From: Flavivirga aquatica
GTDB lineage: Bacteria > Bacteroidota > Bacteroidia > Flavobacteriales > Flavobacteriaceae
Assembly (NCBI RefSeq): GCF_001747085.1
Contig: NZ_MDJD01000007.1
Span: 1-64,000 of the forward strand
Direction of reading: 5' to 3'
Length of the DNA: 64,000 bases
Position numbers and translations under genes: made by a program. Shown here in pieces: positions 17,801 through 25,945 of this stretch. Position 1 is the stretch's first letter. Each line of letters starts with the position of its first letter. The notes under the pieces are model-generated. The model searched no databases, had not been told where the DNA came from, and saw only the letters and a list, made by a program, of their open reading frames with translations.

Positions 17801-19140
17801 AATGCATCATTAATATCATTATTAGATGAGTAATATTTAGCTGCTCCAAAGGCACTGTCCATCAACTTATCATTTGAAGGTGTGTCTAATTCATTTTGGG
17901 TATCTAAATCGAAAGCGGTATAAGTATAAGGTTTGATTTGATTATCGACATCCTTGAGCGTACTCTTATTAAAGTCTTTATAAAATTTAATTTCGTTTTC
18001 GTTTGTTGGTACAGGTAAAACCTCAATCGCTGGTCGTCCTTGAGCATCATAAATAACCTCTCCTACAATAGCATTATTGTCACTATTAATTTTAGTAACG
18101 GTTTGACGGTTTCTTAATGTTCCGTCAAAATAACTTACTACTTCTTTTTTCTTGCCTTCTTCGGCATAGCTTGCTTGAAATTGCCAGTTTTTATTTATCT
18201 GATGTTCTTTTGTTTCCAATATTTTAAAAACGGCGGCTCCCCAATCTGCTATTGTTTGTTTTTTTGTATGCCCTGTACTCCATCTCCCAAACAGATACTT
18301 ATCTAAATTATCTAAATAATACCCTACAGCTCTTACTCTAAAAACAAGATAACCTTTAGCATATATTAAAGGCACTGTGTACTCGGTATTAGTCGTTTGA
18401 ATGCGTGTGTTATTTAACTCAAAAGCTCTAGTAGAAAAGTTAATTTGATTAGCTTCTAAATCTATATTTGGATTGTCTGCATAGCTATCCACCCATGCCC
18501 ATTCTAAATCATAATGTTTTGCTCCAGTAATAGCTCCCCATTTTATTGGTAATTCATTTTGACTATTTATTGCTAATATTTGTAATGATGGTGTTACTAG
18601 TGGATCTAAACGGTCGTAACGTTTAGCATCAAAACCAATTGTTAATAGGACATCATCTGGTGTAGATCCATTTACAACCTCTGATGTATTGTTATTATTT
18701 AAGTTTTTATATCTACTTTCTAAAACCTTAATACTTGCGCCATACTTTTTATTGATAACGTGTTTGCTTATATCTGCAAAATAACCTCCAGCATTAAAGT
18801 TATTATACTCGACTTCTAAATCTATTTGATATTTATTTGCTGTATCAAATGTATCGTCTTTCAAAGCAGGCGTAACCTCTAAAGTTAATAAAAAGGTATA
18901 CCAAATTGGAGATGGCGTTGTTTGTTGTTTTAAACTTAACGCTATATAAGTCATAGGGTTTACATAGCTAATATCTAAGCTATTTGCATCAACTACCTTA
19001 TAATCTAAGCTAACATCATCATCTAACAATGCGTTATCTATTTTTAAAGCATCAAATTCTTTGGTATTCTGTGCATAACTCACAGAACATAAAAACATTA
19101 CTAGTAATAAAATTCGATTAAACAAAATGGTGTTTTTCAT
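8851..19140 (-). CDS. Giant RHS/YD-repeat polymorphic toxin
   Basis: A 3429-aa protein with a signal peptide (residues 1-23, ending SYAQ). An N-terminal fibronectin-like section (around 190-290) is followed by a YDAQGRPAIEVLP region shared by Bacteroidota RHS proteins and a long Cys-containing middle. YD repeats start at about residue 2240 (YYYDQAGNLLQTV, RYNSLNQLVWQ, FAYDELGRI). A segment with IILKPGFTSLTGSNFSASI (about 2980) resembles the stack-type domain common in flavobacterial surface proteins. The RHS-associated core runs from about 3035 to 3110 ([35 protein letters not shown]). The last 310 aa after DKGGDDD are the variable toxin tip, which I cannot assign; it contains GGRFLDNL and GANRFGQWGER. 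RHS repeats form a cocoon that encloses and autocleaves the toxin. It is the last large gene of the long minus-strand unit. Confidence 0.9.
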   Translation of the reverse strand: MKNTILFNRILLLVMFLCSVSYAQNTKEFDALKIDNALLDDDVSLDYKVVDANSLDISYVNPMTYIALSLKQQTTPSPIWYTFLLTLEVTPALKDDTFDTANKYQIDLEVEYNNFNAGGYFADISKHVINKKYGASIKVLESRYKNLNNNNTSEVVNGSTPDDVLLTIGFDAKRYDRLDPLVTPSLQILAINSQNELPIKWGAITGAKHYDLEWAWVDSYADNPNIDLEANQINFSTRAFELNNTRIQTTNTEYTVPLIYAKGYLVFRVRAVGYYLDNLDKYLFGRWSTGHTKKQTIADWGAAVFKILETKEHQINKNWQFQASYAEEGKKKEVVSYFDGTLRNRQTVTKINSDNNAIVGEVIYDAQGRPAIEVLPVPTNENEIKFYKDFNKSTLKDVDNQIKPYTYTAFDLDTQNELDTPSNDKLMDSAFGAAKYYSSNNDINDAFKERIANAEQYPFSQIEYTPDNTGRIRRKSGVGKKHQLGGEHDMEYYYGTPEQKELNRLFGYSVGNAKHYKKNLVLDPNRQASISYIDPQGRTIATALSGHAPSNVLALENEIDAEGILHKRITTDLLNKNAQLDSDTTFDLNIAGATGYYSTLIDELTYANSKISAFNESREFKYTLTNNTPYFKFGCVIEDIFPLLYDLQIDVLDKNSKSLLDTPIQETVNLSELDNNLFEIKDLIVSVPRGSYRITKKLVVNKDALDDYANMYVELLTDEEKGGDCYIPKSEVNFLPPIEFDGCFETCADCEKALLKGLSEEEAINNYADKKVANYDYTALSYLDTDDLEIEKDKLWEAFANQFKGYIKACNEPCLSREGETVDGSNAISCQVLEEQLLNDMKPFGQYGDKSFVLKQQAATNNEFVEENISQSNGALSIFNENNELFSTKKIKDRHDSWRNPSHPGKDSRPSVARKHFKDGHYYNVDGTISYVRVKEIQTITKDPDTDEDIVEISYNPEILNGVEIISTDEENTGEYFVEPQYLAHVSDFLSADIWQDNWAYSLLYYHPEYTYLEYAKKVCANISTVNGNRNMNSDGYDIYLQGIETYEDAKKGPLLGLTTIADSDPYFKGTFAGFSASMRKAVIKEALESNFDGSERSMMNYTLALNICNSLMNCTEVEGINSKTSILGLIDSQLPDDQERFWKSYRSNYFAIKQRVQTVFANIYAYNRGDYNGAIGKEPAPISLISIISDYNDNNVDAIEALIQSTNNLDDESIASQYKNKTKRFVPVDHSYNSGAAPKDVLADLKAFTDREYYIGTGVCPLGRDLELYLGDYFKNPERVLRRTGYDSQYMSISLFEDLGGTFPSEGIDILPEPNGRDLTITLEDNETGEKIGEHPVTISLPVNMPIEYGTANWDTYGENNWVITKISNFFFDNNIGYNAEEKLFSFKVLARIQKSSADINDYKEIILDGTTQARVGKCSLSIANGIGQFLVDTGSTSAEDACTTPKDFQNAILRLMYTLERNEQINQEVNLNDITAYNQDFLLGYFGETNLIWKPNGSTYTIEGTSGILFSLELEEPINPANIRYITAFSLDYEFDEKGYVLAHNASIAYRRMSRPRSSRRSIEGVLTNGGEGLINLLCCGDINDSYKPDNFECAEKKVSCSGYEEKEKLFEQYFLDIFNYGITNGTEDLIELDDQLRQQFVAEFYIVNKLKKGLAGCIDEDDLSFGIDTSIAYLKFSNGNPSEYIEPSFKILFPSTDSGNTNLYGFLFNLRIDRQEFSWSDIDEMLCSDYVSGNDAGSGIVFNYRINNGDKVLGRISTHVTVADQIGSHSPEDYSCFLYACDLFVEPDICEINNTDPEFSTFETTFSSLVSRIVDEVVILGQDAIPADTNGFASYNLDIASYPELQSFINSGYPLKQNFEYAAYTYKGLDVIHSFDFSNIYCKVEFFFERLSTISVYFNDHYSLEIGLASIQGEDIETRNLLGANDFKIKILREKPVHSAFPYKSRLNYKITRKTFGSNIETVNIDGHSSDELRFISTVHPDDIIDNGGIRPCVFFNASTISEESQHTLNIVREENSVLVLRSLAAIPSEECDENICVPKRPVPISCTEKYPKYEALMTQVGVEAISELAFCEDYLAYLVDDYEYYLEKSKVLTSTEDPKALDLNYMSIQRFGATAYNYGYSKIRAIIDLYVKHVEDYKDNAKTWAAFTADYLIEYPECVPSAFPVSFNVEIDQPISDCEQFKESVKEAYLNDNYDAFINTKKQQFIEAYLNKAVGSAVETFGMKYEDKEYQYTLYYYDQAGNLLQTVPPEGVDRFTDDELDSGLHEQINAHRAAKNDPLENAALLPDHNLITEYRYNSLNQLVWQKTPDGGVTRFAYDELGRIIASQNAKQEEENTFSYTAYDELGRIIEAGELQPKEALVIDDTKGKLNYVGAEETPVSTKYKDRYPYNVSNVQVEVTKTAYSNVTYRRIDFSEEIQALSGPDPKELFETVTLAEEYTDNTRNRVSAVYYFDSYDIDKDITNYDNAIFYHYDIHGNVSEIAQHNKVLAQDITNSNSGIKRVVYNYDLISGNVNRVTYQNGRADQFIHSYEYDADNRIVNVKTSGDGMNWEEDATYQYFSHGPLARTELGDKKVQGLDYAYTLQGWLKGVNADQLVTENDLGKDGTTGSNVAKDAMGFALSYYDNDYTPIGDTGSINAFLSDSNGPQNIENLYNGNIKQMTSDMLDLNGVAIGAQRNHYQYDQLNRIKEMQGYNAAGNKNYSSTYAYDKNGNLEHLTREGIDESGKALAMDNFNYKYHIEKNQENKDVKINNRLLAVQEVNNSLDANFSSDIDFGQILGTKNAVSGEYENANYQYDAIGQLISDAQEGITNIKWRVDGKVASITKANNTEIHFKYDGLGNRIAKTVLPKNKTTVYTRDAQGNVLAVYETNSSSTTTIGDDKEVTLKEHHIYGSSRLGIERKSIGLSKDGQSLEVQENLVLGSDNITTTELYQAINSINVAGNSNSFIVDVTGNITMEAGNEIILKPGFTSLTGSNFSASIENIAPTLPEGTFVRTVGDKRYELSNHLGNVLSVVSDRKLVKKSIFTPDVLTYNDYYPFGQLLPNRHDETHRYRYGFQGQEKDDEVKGEGNSYDYGARFHDPRVGRWLSLDAVSKSYQGNYNFASNSPIMLIDKGGDDDYYYDAITNSIYVIRNGAPHRFFFTEHIFNESENGLQVGQPVVVQRPIHDRKVKELFYNHNNVFRDALKHAPRDDYGRIYNAYRNLGNEEAAKGAAILASPLLLIVGMEVIASEAATTFLINEAKDELLSQATGGATDYIDLTKMTYKGLKNLGEFAFKRGNKSFSYDELKDMSENQLDFSTGPDEAVFWSGNRMFDAQSWAKANEKLTLELTPGGRFLDNLQLFGKESPLSGSEAAEIWDIASDKFSKGASGNLNVFSTGANRFGQWGERTWWRLEKPNLMLNVDVKTIFRRKMNGDLSKNGHIIKE

Positions 19141-19165
19141 TTATTTATGTTTTTAAAGATCAAGT

Positions 19166-19206
19166 AAAAATCATGTTGCTATGACATAGCTTTTGTCATG
19201 ATTTTT
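19166..19206 (-). promoter_or_regulatory. Nested hairpin between LolA-like gene and RHS gene
   Basis: Perfect 10-bp outer stem AAAAATCATG / CATGATTTTT with an inner GCTAT/ATAGC stem. On the minus strand it ends in TTTTT, so it may act as a partial terminator or RNA stability element that sets RHS expression relative to the upstream genes. It lies in the 105-bp gap before the RHS start. Confidence 0.6.
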
Positions 19207-19245
19207 AGTTTATTTCTTAGTGTTTTTAATGTGGTTAAATTTTTA

Positions 19246-19971
19246 TTAATTTCTCTCATCAATAAATTGATAATCCTTATATCTATTAGCTAACACTATT
19301 TCACCATCATCACTTTCATTAAAATAATTATTAAAACTTAAAACAGCATCTGTAAGTAGATTATCTACTTCTTTCATTTCTATACTTAATCTACCAAAAT
19401 CACTTATATAATCTCCATTTTCTAAAATAAATGGAAGCTGCGAAGCAAAATACATTTCTTGTTTTTCTACACTATAATTATTAGGGTTGATAAACAAGGC
19501 TATTTTAGCATATGGCACCGATTGTTTTTTATTTTTAGCAATTAACACACATTTTATAAGTCCATTTACCTTATCTACAGATAGTCCATCATAGTATTCT
19601 AAAAACCCAGCAACGTCTATTAAAGTAGCGTTAGAAGCTTGGTTGCTGGATCTATAAACAGCAATTTTTTGACCATGGTCGATAGCCATTTGTTTATTAT
19701 TAATAGTTAACATTTCGTTATTAGCTATTTTTAATTGATATATATTCTTCTTTTTTATTAAATGCCCTGTATAAGATTCTGTGACTTCGTTACCTGTTAA
19801 CCCTTTATACATTTTGTACTCCATATTAATCTGATACGCTTCTGTATTTTGGTAGTACTTACTTATTTTCTTTAATAATGAAGTTGCTGTTTCTTTTTGA
19901 GAATATGCTAAAACCGTATTACCTAAGAAAAAAATTACCATGAACACTTTAATTCCTATTGAATTATTCAT
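19246..19971 (-). CDS. LolA-like periplasmic protein
   Basis: A 241-aa protein with a signal peptide (about 1-24, ending AYSQ). The mature part starts with a helix (ATSLLKKISKYYQN) followed by alternating strands (YQINMEYKMYKG, YQLKIANNEMLTI, YSVEKQEMYF). This is the layout of the LolA/LolB-like half-barrel family, which handles lipoproteins or other hydrophobic partners in the periplasm. The match is by pattern only. It is placed between the LRR and RHS genes, 14 bp after the former, so probably helps to fold or deliver one of the giant proteins. Otherwise unassigned. Confidence 0.6.
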   Translation of the reverse strand: MNNSIGIKVFMVIFFLGNTVLAYSQKETATSLLKKISKYYQNTEAYQINMEYKMYKGLTGNEVTESYTGHLIKKKNIYQLKIANNEMLTINNKQMAIDHGQKIAVYRSSNQASNATLIDVAGFLEYYDGLSVDKVNGLIKCVLIAKNKKQSVPYAKIALFINPNNYSVEKQEMYFASQLPFILENGDYISDFGRLSIEMKEVDNLLTDAVLSFNNYFNESDDGEIVLANRYKDYQFIDERN

Positions 19972-19985
19972 CTTTACCTATATTT

Positions 19986-22900
19986 TTATTTGGAATTATT
20001 TGATCTTGTTTCTTGAATGGTATAAATACCTCTTTCTGTTTCTTTCTTTACACGCACTAATCCTCCCTCTTTATCATATTCATAAAACGTTGCATAGTTA
20101 TTTTCATCCAGTTCAGATTGAAGTCTTTGTGTTTTAGGATCGTATACAAATGTTTTTATATTACTTTTAAACGGATGCATACGTATATCATCAAAATATG
20201 AATTGATATCTTCTCCAGAAGTATTTTTTAAAACTATGTTCATAAATGCAGCCTCACTTGGTACGAAAAAATCTGTAGAAATTCTCTGCCAACCATCAAT
20301 AATAGCTCCTTTAGGTTTGAAAGCCACCTTGTATTGTGTATCTAAATCTAGTACTTCTCCTTCTTCATTCTCATAGACTACTTCAATCAAGCTATTCATG
20401 TAATTTTGAACTTGATAATCTGGATCTGATTTGTAAGTAATAAAATCGTGAGTTAATGCAATATTATTAAATACTGTTTTGTAATCAGGTTTGTTATTAT
20501 TTAATAATCCATCACCTGCTTTGGTATCTATACTAAACTTAGATACTACTTCTAATGTATTACCGTTAGCAACGAAACCTGTAAACTCTATTTTTAATGA
20601 AGGATTATTAAATATTGGGTAACGTTGGGGATTAACTCCTCCCTCGTAAGCAGGCGTTACATATTTAAAATCAAAATCATCTCCTTTTGCTTCTGGTGAA
20701 AATGAGAACTGAAAACCTATAGTTCGTTTATAACCGTACTCACTTCTACCCTCGGTAACATATTTAAAATTATATATGGCTAAGTTATCTGTTGGCCCAT
20801 CTATTACATAAGGTAAAATAGCATCATATACTTTATTTTCGATATCTGGAATGTAATTTTCCTCAACAAACCGAATAGCTTTCCTTGGTTCTTCATTAAG
20901 GACAAAATCTTTTACGAGATGGTTTAATAACTCTAACAAACGATCGCTACTTGGTTTATCTGCTATAAAGTTTCTAGTTTCTCTAAAATCCTCACTAATA
21001 CCTTGTTCTCTTACCCATCCACTAACTACATAACGATCTCCAGGCTGTGGCTTAAACTTTTCGCAGCCTACTAATATTGGAGGTTCTTCGTTTTTCACAT
21101 ATACCCTTACTGCTAATCTTGTATCACTCTCACAAGTTTCTTTACTATTTACTTGAGCTGCATAATAGGTGTGTCCACTAATTAATGAAGTTGTAGGTGC
21201 GTAAGGTGTTCCCCCTTCTGGTGCTGCATACCATTTTATAGTATCATCTTGTGCTATTAAATTTGCTATTGTTGGTATTACTCCATCTTTTGCAAAAATG
21301 TATTGATCTTTTTTTAAATATTCAGAAAATTGAATATCGTATACTACAACCTCTACTGGCATTCTTAACTCACTCTCATCTCCTTCATAAAACTCGGTAA
21401 CATAATATGTTGTACCATTTACCAAAACTGTAGTTTCTGGTAAAGCGCCTCCTCCTGTTTCTGCATTATACCATCTTATCTCGCCATCAAGATATGTTTT
21501 TACAACATCTACAGATTGTAATGTTGGAGAATTGGAAGCACAGAAGTATTGAATACCATCTGCAAAAACATCTTTAATCCCTATAAATACTTCTACTTCA
21601 AACCTACAAGGGTGCCCATTTAATGATGCATAATACGATTTTCCGTCTTCTAACAACATATCATTAGATAATACTGTTGTGGATGTAGGTGATGCATACC
21701 AAGTAATACCTACAGATGGGGTAATTTTTAAATCTCCAATAGTGGCATGAGCTTTTGTTGGAAACGCTTGAAAGCTTTCATCTATTATAACACCATCTTC
21801 ATTAACGGTTTCAAAAATACCTGGAGCGCCTTCATTTATTTTTAAAGGCACTGCCACTTTTTGAGGAACACCGTCAACCTCTGCCCATAATATTTGAGAT
21901 TTAAAAAGTTCTTCTTCTTCTGGAATTGGGGTTGTGTCTGCTTCGTTATCAAACCACAGCGCAACACGCCCGCCATTAGGTACTGCGAGATTACCTATAG
22001 AGATTGTTGCTAACGATTCACAGAACGTGTAGTCTTCTGGGTTTGAAACTTCTCCATCTGGATCTGTGGGACAATTGTTATCATTAGGATCTAAAGGATC
22101 TGATCCATTTTCTATCTCTAGAATATCAAGGCAGCCATCATCATCATCATCTTTATCTATATGATCTGGAGTACCATCTCCATCTGTATCTTTATACTCT
22201 AATATAGTAATCGTTCTTCGAGTTAACTTTAATGAATCTACTACAGTATTTGTGGCAATAAAACGGTATTGGCTACCAAAATCTACAGCATCAGTTATGG
22301 TTAGGGTATAATCTTTACTTGTAGCATCGGGTATAATTTCGAAGATGCCACCCGGACTACTTTTATACCACTTGTACTCATTATTATCACTAACTAATTC
22401 CATACTTGTTAGTATTGTAGGCTCCCCTAATTCTATATACCTAATTTCGTTTTGATCTACAAAATCTTGTGGTATATATGTAAAATTATCTAATTGTGTT
22501 TTATAAGCTGGAAACTCTAACTCAAAATCATTAAATATAAATGCATTATTATTAATTTGAACACTGGTATTAGGCAAAGACAAATTAGGAATTAACTGTG
22601 GTAAATCTCCTGAAAAATAATTATGATCTAAATGAATACTATATAAATTAGGTGTATTATCCAATCTAATAGTTTGAGGAATTGCTCCACTAAAATTATT
22701 ATTAGAGCACCAAAATACTTCTAATAGTGGAAGATTACCAATATCTGAAGAGATCCCACCTGTTAATCGGTTTTCTTGTAACTTAATCGTTTTTAAATTG
22801 TATAAACTCCACAAATTACTAGGTATAGTTTCTTGTAATTTATTTGCACTAAGATCTAAATTTACTAAATCTGTTAAGTTCCCTATACTATTTGGTATTG

Positions 22901-25900
22901 CTCCTGCAAATCTATTGTCTCCTAAATCTAAAGTTTTCAAATTTATTAAAGCTCCTATATTCTCTGATATTTCACCTACATAAGTATTCTTGCTCAAGTT
23001 TAAAACTTCTAAAGCTATTAACTCATTTACTGCAAGAGGGTAAGCTCCTGTTAATAGGTTTTCTTCTAGATTTAATGTCGTTAAGTTTATTAATTGTTCT
23101 AGCTGATCTGGTATTTCTCCTCTCAAATTATTATTGGATAAACTAACTTCTGTAACTATAACTTCCGAACCTACAGTAACTCCATACCAATCGCAAACTT
23201 TAGAGTCTGGATCGTTAATTAACCAAGGTTGATTATTTGCTTTTGTATTAGTCCAATTTGCGCCATCTGTTGCTTGATAAAGTTTTACTAATGCTTCTCG
23301 TTCAGTTTCTGATACATCACAAGCATCTGCTGCTACTATTTGCAAAGTTATTGGATTACGTTCTAGCTCAAGATTATCTATTGTTTCATTAGTTGCTTTA
23401 AAAATATACTCTCCTGCGTCTTCTGCAACCACATTATTAATAGTATAGTCTTTATTAGTAGCCCCCACTATTATTTCGTAAACGTCATTAACTTTTTTGT
23501 ACCATTGATAACGATTATTATCACTCATTAACACACTACTTGTCAAAACAATAGAACCTTCAATACGTACTATTCTAGTCTCTTCTTTATCTACTTTATC
23601 TTGAGGAGTATACAGAAATACTCCGTCTGGATAACCTGAAAGCTTATTTTCTAAATCTTTAAAAATAAAAGCATTCTCTTGAATCTCTAATTCTTCTAAA
23701 TTTTCTAGCCCAGTTAAATCAGGAATTGTACCTGATAATTTATTATTATGAAAGAACAAAGTTGAAATAGAACTTGATGTAAAACTAGGAATACTTCCTG
23801 TTAATGCATTATTACTTAAATTTAATTCATTTAAAAACTGCAATTTTTCTAATTCAGGAGGTATTGGTCCAATCAAATCTTTATTAAAAACAAGACTTAA
23901 TATAGTAACATACTTTAAATTTTCTATTTGTTTAGGGATTGAACCTACTAAATTATTATTAACAAGACTAAGCTCCTTTATTTGGTTATTTTCAACATGT
24001 ACCCCAAACCATTCACATACTGGTTTATCTGTTAACCAATTCGTGTTATTTGTCCATTCAGGTCCACCTGTAGCAATATACAAATCTATTAAAGCTTGTT
24101 TTTCTTCTAACGAAACCTTACAATCAACCGAGCTAGAATCCTTTACCTCAACTTTAATAATCCTACGCTTAATCTCTAAATTATCTACTATTGTATTTGT
24201 AGCCACAAAACTATACATACCTGCATCTTTTGCTGCATTAGCATTGGTTATTATATACTCTTCGTCGTTTGCCCCATCTATAGGTAATCCATTTTTAAGC
24301 CATTGGTATCTATTATTTTCACTTGTTAATACATTATTTTTTAATGTGATACTTTTAGTTGGCTCCACCACCATAACCTCTTCTACATCAACTAGATCTT
24401 GTGGAGTATAAGTGAAATTTGTAAGATTAGTATAAGTTGTAAAATCAGTTTCAATGTTTCTAAAAACCAACTGGTTATTTTCTATATTTAGTGTCGCTAA
24501 TACAGGAATTTGCGAAATAGAAGTTGGAACATCACCAATTATTTTATTATTGCTTACATTTAATGTTTCCAAATTAACTAAGTCACCAAGCGTATCTGGT
24601 AACATACCTTCTAAGTTATTTCCTGATAAATTAAGCCCTGTGATTTTTTCATCTTCTACCGTTACTCCATACCAATCGCAGACTTTAGAGTCGGGATTAG
24701 AAATATCCCAAGCTTGATTTCCATCTTTATAATTAATCCAATTCTTACCTCCTGTTGCATTAAAAAGATCAAATAATGCTTGTCGTTGCGATGATGGCAC
24801 ACTACAGTTCTCTTTAACTATTAACGTAATTTTATTTCTAATTAATTCTAAATTTTCTATTGTACTATTAATTGCTCCAAAATAATATTCACCAGCATCT
24901 TCTACTTCAGCTTCGTTTATTACAATTTCATTCCCTGTACTTGGTATACGCTCGCCATCTTTATACCACACATAAGTATTATTATCACTTGACAATTTAG
25001 TAGATAGGATAATACTGCTCCTTACAGTAACGCTTTTACTTTCAATCTCATCTACATTTGCTTGTGGTACATATACATAATTTGTTAGTTTAGCTTTAAA
25101 ATCTTTATGTAAGTCTTCAAAATCTGAAAAGATAAATTGATTATTTTCAAATAATAATTCTTGTAAATTACTTAAACTACGAAAACCCAAAGGTAATTTT
25201 CCTTTAAAGCTATTATCACTCAATCCCACAAACTCTAAGTTGGATAAAGTTTGTAATCCCTGAGGTATCATTCCCTCTAATTGATTATTACGAACATCTA
25301 ATCGTACTAAACTCTTAAGAAAAGCAAATTCTGGAATTAATTTACCTGTTATTTGATTGTTTGATAAGTCAAGTTCTTGTAAATTAAGTAAGTTACAAAA
25401 TGAAATAGGGATTTCTTTCTTTAGATTATTACCTCCTAACTTTAATGTTACTAAGTTTGCTAAACTACCTAAAGCAACGGGTAATTCTTCTGTTAATTTG
25501 TTGTTTTCTAATATTAAAGTGATAAGCATATGTAAACCTCCTATAGACGAAGGTATACTTCCACTTAACTGATTGTCTCCTAAATTTAATACCGTAAGGT
25601 GTAATAAATTATTTATAGAAGATTGAATCTCTCCCTCTAAGATATTATTATTTAAATTTACTTCTATTACTTTCCCATCAACTACGGTTACGCCATACCA
25701 ATCGCTCACAAGAGAACTAGTTTCATTAATTAACCAAGGCTTATCTCCTTCAATTGTATTGTTCCATTTATCTCCTTTTGTTGCATTATACAAATCTATT
25801 AATGCTTGACGCTCCTCTTGGGGCACTTGCCCCTTAACTATAAACGAACTGCAAAAAATGAGCACTAGTATTAAAAACTTTAGTGTTTTTAATACGTTAT

Positions 25901-25919
25901 TAGTGTTTAACTTTTTCAT
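19986..25919 (-). CDS. Giant leucine-rich-repeat/Ig-like surface protein with C-terminal YD motif
   Basis: A 1977-aa protein with a signal peptide (about 1-31). Four blocks begin near residues 35, 380, 610 and 875. Each has an ALxxLYxATxGxxW cap with WYGVTV, plant-type LRRs (LNLGDNQLSGSIPSSIG) and an Ig-like module ending DAGEYxFxAxN. Then comes a Ca2+-binding thrombospondin type 3-like segment (DTDGDGTPDHIDKDDDDDG, about 1250) and repeated modules of the WYAAPEGGTPYAPTT type. The last 40 residues carry a single RHS-like strand, FYEYDKEGGLVRVKKETE. It likely binds other cells or matrix. The YD-like end suggests it pairs with, or derives from, RHS proteins. It lies between the SpvB-like and LolA-like genes. 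Confidence 0.85.
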   Translation of the reverse strand: MKKLNTNNVLKTLKFLILVLIFCSSFIVKGQVPQEERQALIDLYNATKGDKWNNTIEGDKPWLINETSSLVSDWYGVTVVDGKVIEVNLNNNILEGEIQSSINNLLHLTVLNLGDNQLSGSIPSSIGGLHMLITLILENNKLTEELPVALGSLANLVTLKLGGNNLKKEIPISFCNLLNLQELDLSNNQITGKLIPEFAFLKSLVRLDVRNNQLEGMIPQGLQTLSNLEFVGLSDNSFKGKLPLGFRSLSNLQELLFENNQFIFSDFEDLHKDFKAKLTNYVYVPQANVDEIESKSVTVRSSIILSTKLSSDNNTYVWYKDGERIPSTGNEIVINEAEVEDAGEYYFGAINSTIENLELIRNKITLIVKENCSVPSSQRQALFDLFNATGGKNWINYKDGNQAWDISNPDSKVCDWYGVTVEDEKITGLNLSGNNLEGMLPDTLGDLVNLETLNVSNNKIIGDVPTSISQIPVLATLNIENNQLVFRNIETDFTTYTNLTNFTYTPQDLVDVEEVMVVEPTKSITLKNNVLTSENNRYQWLKNGLPIDGANDEEYIITNANAAKDAGMYSFVATNTIVDNLEIKRRIIKVEVKDSSSVDCKVSLEEKQALIDLYIATGGPEWTNNTNWLTDKPVCEWFGVHVENNQIKELSLVNNNLVGSIPKQIENLKYVTILSLVFNKDLIGPIPPELEKLQFLNELNLSNNALTGSIPSFTSSSISTLFFHNNKLSGTIPDLTGLENLEELEIQENAFIFKDLENKLSGYPDGVFLYTPQDKVDKEETRIVRIEGSIVLTSSVLMSDNNRYQWYKKVNDVYEIIVGATNKDYTINNVVAEDAGEYIFKATNETIDNLELERNPITLQIVAADACDVSETEREALVKLYQATDGANWTNTKANNQPWLINDPDSKVCDWYGVTVGSEVIVTEVSLSNNNLRGEIPDQLEQLINLTTLNLEENLLTGAYPLAVNELIALEVLNLSKNTYVGEISENIGALINLKTLDLGDNRFAGAIPNSIGNLTDLVNLDLSANKLQETIPSNLWSLYNLKTIKLQENRLTGGISSDIGNLPLLEVFWCSNNNFSGAIPQTIRLDNTPNLYSIHLDHNYFSGDLPQLIPNLSLPNTSVQINNNAFIFNDFELEFPAYKTQLDNFTYIPQDFVDQNEIRYIELGEPTILTSMELVSDNNEYKWYKSSPGGIFEIIPDATSKDYTLTITDAVDFGSQYRFIATNTVVDSLKLTRRTITILEYKDTDGDGTPDHIDKDDDDDGCLDILEIENGSDPLDPNDNNCPTDPDGEVSNPEDYTFCESLATISIGNLAVPNGGRVALWFDNEADTTPIPEEEELFKSQILWAEVDGVPQKVAVPLKINEGAPGIFETVNEDGVIIDESFQAFPTKAHATIGDLKITPSVGITWYASPTSTTVLSNDMLLEDGKSYYASLNGHPCRFEVEVFIGIKDVFADGIQYFCASNSPTLQSVDVVKTYLDGEIRWYNAETGGGALPETTVLVNGTTYYVTEFYEGDESELRMPVEVVVYDIQFSEYLKKDQYIFAKDGVIPTIANLIAQDDTIKWYAAPEGGTPYAPTTSLISGHTYYAAQVNSKETCESDTRLAVRVYVKNEEPPILVGCEKFKPQPGDRYVVSGWVREQGISEDFRETRNFIADKPSSDRLLELLNHLVKDFVLNEEPRKAIRFVEENYIPDIENKVYDAILPYVIDGPTDNLAIYNFKYVTEGRSEYGYKRTIGFQFSFSPEAKGDDFDFKYVTPAYEGGVNPQRYPIFNNPSLKIEFTGFVANGNTLEVVSKFSIDTKAGDGLLNNNKPDYKTVFNNIALTHDFITYKSDPDYQVQNYMNSLIEVVYENEEGEVLDLDTQYKVAFKPKGAIIDGWQRISTDFFVPSEAAFMNIVLKNTSGEDINSYFDDIRMHPFKSNIKTFVYDPKTQRLQSELDENNYATFYEYDKEGGLVRVKKETERGIYTIQETRSNNSK

Positions 25920-25945
25920 CTATTTTTTTAACTTTTAGATTTATA

